Positions 39,765 to 46,696 of a stretch of 64,000 nt of DNA are shown piece after piece (position 1 is the stretch's first letter; each line of letters begins with the position of its first letter). The notes below the pieces were generated by a model. It was given only the letters and a program-made list of their open reading frames with translations, was not told where the DNA came from and ran no database searches. The stretch is taken from contig NZ_AP023354.1 in the NCBI RefSeq assembly GCF_018324685.1, positions 372,001 through 436,000 of the forward strand, read 5' to 3'. The position numbers were made by a program, and so were the translations under genes. The DNA comes from Actinocatenispora sera. GTDB taxonomy: Bacteria > Actinomycetota > Actinomycetes > Mycobacteriales > Micromonosporaceae.

Positions 39765-41126
39765 TCAGCGGGCTGCGTGCACGCGGCCGGCCGGGCAGCC
39801 GGCGGCGGCCACCGGCTGATCGTCCGGCGCTGCCCGGCGCGGTGCCGGGATCACCGGCAGCGGGGCGACCAGCCGGGGGTGTGGCACCGGCCGTACCCGC
39901 ATCGCCAGGCGCGCACCGCGCCGGTGCGACCGGTACCCGAGGACGGCGGCCGCGGCGAGGATCGAGGCGACGCCGCCGACCCACAGCGTGGAGCGGGCGC
40001 CGAGTACGCCGGCGAGCCAGCCGACGATCGGCGCGAACACCGGCGTGGCGCCCTGGAACACCAGCACGTACAGGGCCATCACCCGGCCGCGGAACTGCTC
40101 GCCGACGCCCAGCTGGATGCGCTGGTTCGCCGCCTGGGCCAGGTAGATCATGAAGAACCCGGTGAGGAACAGGATCCCGGTCGCGGCCAGGTAGCCGGGG
40201 GCGAACCCGGCGAGCGTCTCGAACACGCCGAACCCGAACGCCGCCCCGATCACCGTGTACGAGGAGGGCCGCGAGCTGCGCCGGCTCGATGCCAGCGCGC
40301 CGACCAGCGCGCCGGCCGCGAGCGCCGTGGTGAGCAGTCCGAACGAGGCGGCGCCGCGATGGAACACGGTCTTGGACAGCAGCGCCAGGGTCAGCTGGAA
40401 GTTGAACCCGAGCGCGCCGATCACCAGCATCAGCGCCATCGGCAGCAGCAGGTCGGGGCGGCGCGCCGCGTACCGGATGCCGTCGGCGATGCGGGCGTCG
40501 GGCACCCTGCGGCGCGCCGACCGGTACAGCTCGGCCGGGCGCATCAGGGCGAGCGCGGTGAGCGTCGCGGCGTAGGTCAGCGAGTTGAGCAGGAACACCG
40601 GGCCGGTGCCGATCAGCGAGATGGCCACGCCGGCGATCGCCGGTCCGACGATCCGGGCGGCGTTGAACACCGCGGAGTTGAGCGAGATCGCGTTGGGCAG
40701 CAGCGCGCCGCCGACCATCTCGGACACGAACGACTGCCGGGCCGGGTTGTCGATCGCGTTCGCGGTGCCGAGGCAGGCGGCGAGCAGCAGCACGTGCCAC
40801 AGCTGGATCGCCCCGGTGAGGGTGAGCAGGCCGAGCGCGACGGCGACCAGGCCGGCGCCGACGTTGGTGAACATCAGCAGCGTGCGCTTGTCGTACCGGT
40901 CGGCGAGCTTCCCGCCGTAGAGGGTGAGCGCGACGACGGGCAGGAACTGCAGCGCGGTGACCCAGCCGAGGGCGGCGCCGGAGTTGTGCGACAGGTGCAG
41001 CACCGTCCAGTCCTGGGCGGTGAACTGCATCCAGTTGCCGATGAGCGAGACCACCTGGCCGGTGGCGAACAGGCGGTAGTTGCGAACCTTGAGCGAGCGG
41101 AAGGTGTGGGCCACGGAAGCGTTCAT
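39765..41126 (-). CDS. MFS exporter (MFS_3/EntS-like) under MarR control
   Basis: The protein is 453 aa; the ATG at 41126 is preceded by GAGGAGGCGACCCGCC. It has twelve helices; the start RSLKVRNYRLFATGQVVSLIGNWMQFTAQDWTVLHL and NAIDNPARQSFVSEMVG (helix 4-5) are hallmarks of the EntS-like MFS_3 group. The C-terminal tail of about 55 residues is Pro/Arg-rich and cytosolic. It is 82 bases downstream of marR in the same direction and so probably co-transcribed and de-repressed by the regulator's ligand. Confidence 0.9.
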   Translation of the reverse strand: MNASVAHTFRSLKVRNYRLFATGQVVSLIGNWMQFTAQDWTVLHLSHNSGAALGWVTALQFLPVVALTLYGGKLADRYDKRTLLMFTNVGAGLVAVALGLLTLTGAIQLWHVLLLAACLGTANAIDNPARQSFVSEMVGGALLPNAISLNSAVFNAARIVGPAIAGVAISLIGTGPVFLLNSLTYAATLTALALMRPAELYRSARRRVPDARIADGIRYAARRPDLLLPMALMLVIGALGFNFQLTLALLSKTVFHRGAASFGLLTTALAAGALVGALASSRRSSRPSSYTVIGAAFGFGVFETLAGFAPGYLAATGILFLTGFFMIYLAQAANQRIQLGVGEQFRGRVMALYVLVFQGATPVFAPIVGWLAGVLGARSTLWVGGVASILAAAAVLGYRSHRRGARLAMRVRPVPHPRLVAPLPVIPAPRRAAPDDQPVAAAGCPAGRVHAAR

Positions 41127-41208
41127 GTGGCGGGCGGGTCGCCTCCTCGAAGCGGTCGGTACGTCGGTGTTGCCGACGGTCCGACCGGCGCCCCGCGCGC
41201 GTGCCCGG

Positions 41209-41664
41209 CTACTCGGCCTGGGCGATGCGGGCCAGCAGTTCGGCGGCGCGACGGAGCGTCTCGCGCTCCTCGCCGGTCAGCTCGGCCAGCCGTTGGGCCA
41301 GCCACGCGTCCCGCGCCTTCCGGTCCGCCACGACGATCTGTCGCCCCTGCTCGGTGGGGGCGAGGATGACCTGCCGCCCGTCGGTCGGGTGTGGCGTGCG
41401 TTGCACCAGCCCGCGCCCCTCCAGCGCCGCCACCGTCCGGGTCACGGACGGCGGCTGCACCCGTTCGGCGTCGGCCAGCTCCTTCGGCGACAGCGCGCCG
41501 GCCAGCTCGAGGCTGGTCAGTGCGGACAGCTGGCTCTGGGTGAGCTCGCTGACCGGGCGGGCGCGACGCAGCCGGCGGTTGAGCCGGGTGATCGCGGTCC
41601 GCAGGGTCGCGGCGAGTTGCGCCGAGCTGACCCTCCTGGTGGAGCCGGTGCCCCCACGTGTCAT
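41209..41664 (-). CDS. MarR-family regulator
   Basis: The protein is 151 aa from ATG at 41664. It has the winged helix: LTQSQLSALTSLELAGALSPKELADAERVQPPSVTRTVAALEGRGLVQRTPHPTDGRQVILAPTEQG. Dimerisation helices are at both ends. The start codon is embedded in a perfect 11-bp inverted repeat and a second inverted repeat lies about 90 bp upstream, so tight self-repression is likely. It is the first gene of a two-gene unit with an MFS exporter, the classic MarR/efflux arrangement. Confidence 0.92.
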   Translation of the reverse strand: MTRGGTGSTRRVSSAQLAATLRTAITRLNRRLRRARPVSELTQSQLSALTSLELAGALSPKELADAERVQPPSVTRTVAALEGRGLVQRTPHPTDGRQVILAPTEQGRQIVVADRKARDAWLAQRLAELTGEERETLRRAAELLARIAQAE

Positions 41665-41684
41665 GGCACCAGGATGACACGTGG
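41654..41684. promoter_or_regulatory. MarR operator overlapping the marR start codon
   Basis: CCACGTGTCAT and ATGACACGTGG are perfect 11-bp arms around a 9-bp spacer. The left arm ends on the ATG of marR itself, so a bound dimer would cover the translation start region. Confidence 0.75.
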
Positions 41685-41751
41685 CCGCCGGGGGTGGCGT
41701 GAACGGTCGGGCCGTCACGAAGCCGGCACCACGGTCGGCGCCGGCCCCGGT

Positions 41752-41781
41752 CGTTAGCCTAGCTCATTACCTTCGCTAACG
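41752..41781. promoter_or_regulatory. Second inverted repeat with -10-like box upstream of marR
   Basis: CGTTAGC and GCTAACG are exact 7-bp arms with a 16-bp spacer. On the minus strand the site contains TAGGCT, a plausible -10, about 90 bases before the marR ATG. Confidence 0.5.
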
Positions 41782-41828
41782 AACACGATTCGTGCCGGCC
41801 GTCACCCGCACCGTGACCGCGGTAACGA

Positions 41829-42284
41829 TCATCCTTCGGTACGGACCAGGACGACGTACCGCAGCCCGGTGGTGGTCGCCGCGAACTCGTCGACCCGGAC
41901 GAAACCCGACGAGCCGACCACCTTGAGCGCCCGCTCGTTGTCCGCCGCGACCGTCACCCGGAACGCCGGCGGCGCGAACCGCTCCCGCCCGTACGCCAGG
42001 CCGACGGCGAGCGCCCGCCGGCCCAGCCCCTGCCCGGTACGCGACGGGCGCAGCCCCCCGCCGGTGTCGAGCGCGGCGTCGTCGTAGCGCCAGCCGGGCA
42101 CCCGGCCGTCCGGACCGAACGACCGGAACCCGATCAGCTCGCCGCCGTCCACCAGCGCGACGAACCCGTTCACCGGATCCAGCAGCGGTGCCGCCTCGGT
42201 CATGTCGTACCGCTGGTACGGCGCCGGGTAGCGCCACGTGGCGATGTCCGCGGCGTACTCCGGCGTCATGGCGACGATGCGCAT
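41829..42284 (-). CDS. GNAT-family N-acetyltransferase
   Basis: The protein is 151 aa from ATG at 42284. It has the GNAT fold: MRIVAMTPEYAADIATWRYPAPYQRYDM at the N terminus, a central strand pair GFVALVDGGELIGFRSFG, the acetyl-CoA-binding loop in LRPSRTGQGLGRRAL (R-x-x-G-x-G) and FRVTVAADNERALKVVGSSGFV. The AD-NERA-----GF ending resembles RimI/YjaB-like members. The acceptor is unknown. It is in the same direction as the purine permease upstream (41 bases), so it may share its transcript. Confidence 0.85.
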   Translation of the reverse strand: MRIVAMTPEYAADIATWRYPAPYQRYDMTEAAPLLDPVNGFVALVDGGELIGFRSFGPDGRVPGWRYDDAALDTGGGLRPSRTGQGLGRRALAVGLAYGRERFAPPAFRVTVAADNERALKVVGSSGFVRVDEFAATTTGLRYVVLVRTEG

Positions 42285-42325
42285 GCCGACAGCAGACCGC
42301 GCTTCGCCCCGGCTGACAACCCGGT

Positions 42326-43774
42326 TCAGTGCACGCCGAGCCAGGCCTCGATCGGGTGGATCGCGAAGTACACCGCGAAGAACGCGGCGACGACCCAGAG
42401 CAGCCAGTGGATCTTCCTGGCCTTGCCGACCGCGACCTGCAGCACCACGTAGGCGAGGAAGCCGGCGCCGATGCCGTTGGTGATCGAGTACGTGAAGGGC
42501 ATCAGGATGATGGTCAGAAACGCCGGGACGGCGATCTCGAACTTCGTCCACGGGATGTCCTTGACCTGCGTCATCAGCAGGAACCCGACCACCACCAGGG
42601 CCGGCGCCGCGGCCTGTGACGGCACGATGCCCACCAGCGGCGAGAAGAACATGGCCAGCGCGAACAGCACCCCGGTGACCAGGTTCGAGAAGCCGGTCCG
42701 GGCGCCCTCGCCGACGCCCGCGGCGGACTCGACGAAGCAGGTGTTCGACGAGGCGGACGCGGCACCGCCGGCCATTGCGGCCAACCCGTCGATGAACAGG
42801 ACCCGCCCGATGCCGGGCAGGTGGCCCTTCTCGTCCACCAGGCCGGCCTCGTTGCTGACGCCGATGATGGTGCCCATCGCGTCGAAGAAGTCCGACAGCA
42901 CCAGGGTGAACACGAACAGCACCGCGGTGATCGCGCCGGCCGAGGCGAACCCACCGATCAGGTCCACCTTGCCGACCAGCCCGAAGTCCGGCAGCGCCAC
43001 GACCTTGTCCGGCAGCGTCGGGGTGGTCAGCCCCCAGCCGTGCTTGGGCACCGTGACGATCGCGTTCAGGATCATCGCGAGCACCGTCGAGACCACGATG
43101 CTGATCAGGATGGCGCCGCGCACCTTGCGGATCAGCAGGACCAGGGTGAGCAGCACGCCGAAGCAGAAGACGATGACGGGCCAGCCGCGCAGCACGTTGT
43201 CGAGGCCCAGCTGCACCGGCGTGGAGGCTCCGGGCGTCTGGATGCGGGTGACGAAGCCGGCGTCGACGAACCCGATGAACGCCACGAACAGCCCGATGCC
43301 GACGCTGATCGCCTGCTTCAGCGGCAGCGGGATCGCCGCCATGATGGCCTGCCGCAACCCGGTGACCACCAGTACGCAGATCACCGCGCCCTCGATGACG
43401 ACCAGCCCCATCGCCTGCGGCCAGGTCATCTGCGGGGCCAGCTGGAACGCGACGACGCCGTTGAGGCCCAGGCCGGCGGCGATCGCGAGCGGCAGGTTGC
43501 CGCCGACCCCCATGATGATCGTCATCACCGCGGCGACCAGCGCGGTCGAGGTGACCAGCTGCGCGTTGTTCAGGTGGTGGCCGAGCTTGTCGGTCGCGCC
43601 GCCGAGGATCAGCGGGTTGAGCACCAGGATGTAGGCCATCGTGAAGAACGTGGCGAGTCCGCCGCGGATCTCCCGCGGCATGGTCGACCCGCGCTGGCTG
43701 ATCTTGAAGTACCGGTCGATCGGGTTCCGGGGCGCCCGGGGTGGGGTGCCGGTCACGGCCGCGTCCTGCGCCAT
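42326..43774 (-). CDS. NCS2-family guanine/hypoxanthine permease
   Basis: The protein is 482 aa from ATG at 43774 after GGAAGGACAGCG. It is a membrane carrier of the AzgA/PbuG-like (NCS2) family. Signatures are RGSTMPREIRGGLATFFTMAYILVLNPLIL at the start, GLGLNGVVAFQL, the substrate motif LFVFTLVLSDFFDAMGTIIGVSNEAGLVDEKG and ASSNTCFVESAAGVGEGARTGFSNLVTG. It should take up guanine, hypoxanthine or adenine with protons. An imperfect palindrome in the gap to the divergent histidine kinase is a candidate control site. Confidence 0.93.
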   Translation of the reverse strand: MAQDAAVTGTPPRAPRNPIDRYFKISQRGSTMPREIRGGLATFFTMAYILVLNPLILGGATDKLGHHLNNAQLVTSTALVAAVMTIIMGVGGNLPLAIAAGLGLNGVVAFQLAPQMTWPQAMGLVVIEGAVICVLVVTGLRQAIMAAIPLPLKQAISVGIGLFVAFIGFVDAGFVTRIQTPGASTPVQLGLDNVLRGWPVIVFCFGVLLTLVLLIRKVRGAILISIVVSTVLAMILNAIVTVPKHGWGLTTPTLPDKVVALPDFGLVGKVDLIGGFASAGAITAVLFVFTLVLSDFFDAMGTIIGVSNEAGLVDEKGHLPGIGRVLFIDGLAAMAGGAASASSNTCFVESAAGVGEGARTGFSNLVTGVLFALAMFFSPLVGIVPSQAAAPALVVVGFLLMTQVKDIPWTKFEIAVPAFLTIILMPFTYSITNGIGAGFLAYVVLQVAVGKARKIHWLLWVVAAFFAVYFAIHPIEAWLGVH

Positions 43775-43841
43775 CGCTGTCCTTCCGAGGATCATCTGGG
43801 CCGGCTCGGCGGGGCGCGCCGACCTGGTCCGCCTGCCGTAG

Positions 43842-43867
43842 CGTGCCAGACACCGATGTCGGGCACG
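43842..43867. promoter_or_regulatory. Palindromic site between purine permease and histidine kinase genes
   Basis: CGTGCC-A-GACA-CCGA-TGTC-G-GGCACG is a 26-bp dyad with one mismatched pair. It lies 68 bp from the permease start and 87 bp from the kinase start. Confidence 0.5.
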
Positions 43868-43953
43868 TTACCGACTCGGCCCGCCGGCCGCGGCCCCGCA
43901 CGCGCCCGCCCGGTGCGGCCGGCGCGTGGGTGCGGCAGGGAGGTGGGCGAGGG

Positions 43954-45255
43954 ATGCGACGCCGGTTCGTCCTGGTGTCCGCCGTCGTCACGGTGCTGGT
44001 CGTGGCCGTCTTCGCGGTGCCGCTCGCCTGGCTCGCCTACCAGTACGCGTACGACCGGGCGATGTCCGGCGCCGAGCGCGAGGTCGTCGCCGTCGGTACG
44101 GTGCTCGCGGTCGACGGCGATCGCACCGAGATCCTGCACGCGGTGGCCAGCACGTCGGCCGGCCAGGCGAGCCGGCTCACCGTGCACCTGCCGGACGGTA
44201 CGGTCGCCGGCCCGTCCGGCTGGGCCCCGCAGTCGGTGACCCGGCGGGTGCTGCGTACCGGTCGGGGCGAGACGCTGCCGGTCGGCGACGGGGTGGTGCA
44301 CCTGCATCCGACCCCGACCACGGCGGGCGGCGTCGCCGTGGTGGAGATCCTGGTACCGGACGCGCTGCTGCACCGTGGCGTCCACCTGGCGTGGGCCGGG
44401 CTCGCCTCGGTGAGCGTGCTGCTGGTGGGCGGGGCCGCGGTGCTCGCCGACCGGCTGGCCGCCGGTCCGGTCCAGGCCACCCGGCAGCTGGCCCGCGCCG
44501 CCGGGGCGCTCGGGGACGGCGACCTGACCGTACGGGTGGTGCCGGACGGGCCGCCGGAGATCGCGTCCGCCGGCGCCGCGTTCAACGACCTGGCCGGCCG
44601 GGTCGCGGCGCTGCTCGCGGCCGAACGGGAACTCGTCGCCGACCTGTCGCACCGGCTGCGTACCCCGCTGACGGCGTTGCGGCTCGGCGTCGAGGCGCTG
44701 CCGGCCGGCGCCGACAAGGACCGGCTCTCCGGCGCCGCCGAGGCGGTCGAGCAGCAGGTCGACGCGGTCATCGCGCGGGCCCGCGAGCCGCTCGCGGCGA
44801 GCCCGGCCGGGCACTGCGACCTGCGCGCGGTGGTCGGCGAGCGCGTCGCGTACTGGGCCGCGCTGGCCGAGGACCAGGACCGGTCGTTCACGCTCGGCCC
44901 GATCCCGGCGCCGGTGATGGTGCCGGTACCCGACGCCGAGCTGTGCGACGCGCTCGACTCGCTGCTGGGCAACATCTTCCGGCACACCCCGGAGGGCACC
45001 GGCTTCGCGGTACGGGTGGCGACGGAGCCGGGCCGGGCCACGGTGACGATCGACGACGCCGGGCCGGGCCTCCCGGCGCCACCACGGCGCGGCCGGTCCG
45101 ACTCGTCCACCGGGCTCGGGCTGTCCATCGCCCGCCGGGTCGCCGAGGCCGGCGGCGGCGAGCTCGGCATCGACGTCTCGCCGCTCGGCGGCGCCCGGAT
45201 CACCCTGACCTTCGCCACCACCGCGTCCCACCCCGGCACCGCCCAGCCCGGCTGA
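43954..45255 (+). CDS. Sensor histidine kinase
   Basis: The protein is 433 aa from ATG at 43954 behind GGGAGG. Layout: helix 1 (residues 6-30), an extracytoplasmic sensor of about 110 residues, helix 2 (about 145-168), HAMP (170-222), the HisKA phosphoacceptor His233 in LSHRLRTPLTALRLG and a HATPase domain with N box LGNIFRHTPEG, G1 DDAGPGLP and G2 STGLGLSIARRVAEAGGG. Its probable partner response regulator is the next gene but in the opposite direction, tail to tail with a 45-base gap, so the pair is not one operon. Confidence 0.92.
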   Translation: MRRRFVLVSAVVTVLVVAVFAVPLAWLAYQYAYDRAMSGAEREVVAVGTVLAVDGDRTEILHAVASTSAGQASRLTVHLPDGTVAGPSGWAPQSVTRRVLRTGRGETLPVGDGVVHLHPTPTTAGGVAVVEILVPDALLHRGVHLAWAGLASVSVLLVGGAAVLADRLAAGPVQATRQLARAAGALGDGDLTVRVVPDGPPEIASAGAAFNDLAGRVAALLAAERELVADLSHRLRTPLTALRLGVEALPAGADKDRLSGAAEAVEQQVDAVIARAREPLAASPAGHCDLRAVVGERVAYWAALAEDQDRSFTLGPIPAPVMVPVPDAELCDALDSLLGNIFRHTPEGTGFAVRVATEPGRATVTIDDAGPGLPAPPRRGRSDSSTGLGLSIARRVAEAGGGELGIDVSPLGGARITLTFATTASHPGTAQPG

Positions 45256-45300
45256 TCCGGGCGGTTGCCCGCCGTACCGCCTCCACGGTCGGCGCGGGGG

Positions 45301-45984
45301 TCAGTTCGGGGTCGGGGCGAGGAGCTTGATGCCGACGCCGCGGACGGTGTGCAGGTAGCGAGGCGCCGCGGCGGTCTCGCCGAGCTTGCGGCGCAGCCAC
45401 GAGATGTGCACGTCGATGGTGGCGTCGTCGCCGCCGTCCGGCTGCCCCCACACCTCGGCCAGCAGCTCCCGCCGGGACACCACCGCACCGGGCCGGGCCG
45501 CGAGGTAGGCGAGCAGGTCGAACTCGCGCCGGGCCAGCGAGAGCGGCCGGCCGTCCAGCGCCGCCTCCCGGGCCGCCGCGTCGAGCCGCAGCCCGCCGAC
45601 CGCGATCGCCCCGGCGACCGTCGGCGCCGCCCGGCGCAGCACCGCGGAGATGCGCGCCGCGAGGTGCGCCGCCGAGTACGGCTTGGTCAGGTAGTCGTCC
45701 GCCCCGGCGTTGAGCAGCCGGACGATGTCGGCCTCCCGGTCGCGCGCGGTGGCGATCAGCACCGGTACGGTCGAGCGGGCCCGGATCATCCGCAGCGCCG
45801 CCGTTCCGTCCAGGTCGGGCAGGCCCAGGTCGAGCACCACGACGTCGGGCGCGTGCTCACCGAGCGCGGTCAGCGCACCACGCGCGTCGGCGGACTCGGT
45901 CACGTGGTGGCCGAACGACGACATCGCCCGGACCAGGGCAGCCCTGATCGTGGTGTCGTCCTCGACCAGCAACACCCGTGCCAT
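45301..45984 (-). CDS. OmpR/PhoB-family response regulator
   Basis: The protein is 227 aa from ATG at 45984. The receiver domain has the acidic pair Asp9/Asp10, phosphoacceptor Asp52 (VVLDLGLPDLDG), Thr79 and Lys101 (YLTKPYS). The C-terminal winged helix (residues about 130-225) has PLSLARREFDLLAYLAARPGAVVSRRELLAEVWG and TIDVHISWLRRKLGE, typical OmpR/PhoB DNA-binding elements. It is convergent with the histidine kinase and likely its partner. The small membrane gene at 46019 starts 34 bases away on the other strand. Confidence 0.92.
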   Translation of the reverse strand: MARVLLVEDDTTIRAALVRAMSSFGHHVTESADARGALTALGEHAPDVVVLDLGLPDLDGTAALRMIRARSTVPVLIATARDREADIVRLLNAGADDYLTKPYSAAHLAARISAVLRRAAPTVAGAIAVGGLRLDAAAREAALDGRPLSLARREFDLLAYLAARPGAVVSRRELLAEVWGQPDGGDDATIDVHISWLRRKLGETAAAPRYLHTVRGVGIKLLAPTPN

Positions 45985-46018
45985 GGCGACACGGTACCGG
46001 GACCGGAAGAATGGCGGC

Positions 46019-46177
46019 ATGCCCCGCCGCCCCCGTCTCCGGCTGCTGACCGGTCTGGCCGCGCTGTTCGTCGCGGTCCTGATCGGCGCCGCGGCGATGT
46101 GGTACGGGCTGACCTCCGTCGTGGACCCCACCGTCCAGGAGCCGCCGGTACCGCCGGGCAGCGGCTCCGGCCGCTGA
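46019..46177 (+). CDS. Small single-span membrane protein
   Basis: The protein is 52 aa. I found no recognised family. It has a basic start MPRRPRLRLL, one helix (LTGLAALFVAVLIGAAAMWYGL, residues 10-31) and a short Pro/Gly-rich tail. GGAAGA lies 11 bases upstream of the ATG. It is divergent from the response regulator and could be one of its targets or a modulator of the kinase; that is inference. A 12-bp terminator stem follows at 46293. Confidence 0.6.
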   Translation: MPRRPRLRLLTGLAALFVAVLIGAAAMWYGLTSVVDPTVQEPPVPPGSGSGR

Positions 46178-46292
46178 GAGTCGCGCACCGGTCGCTGAGG
46201 GGTTGTCGCGGAACCACTTGTCCTGGTTGCCGTTGATTCCCTAGGGTTCCTTCGTCGACGTTGCTGATGGGTACCGTCACTGTGCGGTACCT

Positions 46293-46324
46293 GGGTGGGG
46301 CGGCGGGCCCGCGCCGCCCCACCC
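46293..46324 (+). terminator. Hairpin terminator
   Basis: A perfect 12-bp stem (GGGTGGGGCGGC with its complement) has an 8-base loop. A smaller hairpin, GGTACCG/CGGTACC, lies immediately before it (46270-46291). Confidence 0.65.
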
Positions 46325-46394
46325 CCTGTAACCACTGTCTCCTCCACCGGCCGGAGGGGGCCGCCGACGGGCGTCCGGGTCGTAGGCTTGCGAC

Positions 46395-46661
46395 GTGCGC
46401 CGATACCCACCACGCCCGGTCCCCGAGCCGCTCGACACCAATGCGGTGCCGGTGGTGCTGATCGGCATGGCCCTGTGGCTGGCGGCCGGTCTGGTTCTGG
46501 TCTTCCTCCGGGCCGCCCTCGGGCACGCCCACCACGGATGGTGGCTGTGGACCTGCGTGGCCGGGCTGATCATCGGCATCGTGCTGCTCGGATACGAGTG
46601 GCACCGCCGGTGGCGCCGTGCCGTCGCCGCGCGCAGCACCGACGACACCACCGCCGCCTGA
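46395..46661 (+). CDS. DUF2530 family small membrane protein
   Basis: The protein is 88 aa. The segment PLDTNAVPVVLIGMALWLAAGLVLVFL, a short loop, then WWLWTCVAGLIIGIVLLGYEWHRRWRR is the two-helix pattern of actinobacterial DUF2530. The function is unknown. It starts with a GTG at 46395. It is convergent with the sacsin-like gene, 35 bases away. Confidence 0.8.
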   Translation: MRRYPPRPVPEPLDTNAVPVVLIGMALWLAAGLVLVFLRAALGHAHHGWWLWTCVAGLIIGIVLLGYEWHRRWRRAVAARSTDDTTAA

Positions 46662-46696
46662 GCCGAAATCCGTGCCCGGCTCGTCCGGGCTGCCGG

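Noticed and set aside
38050-40800. 916-codon minus-strand frame
   Set aside because: Only its last 188 codons (ThpR) are real; the upstream part is a shadow of the MDMPI-like and MFS genes in another frame.
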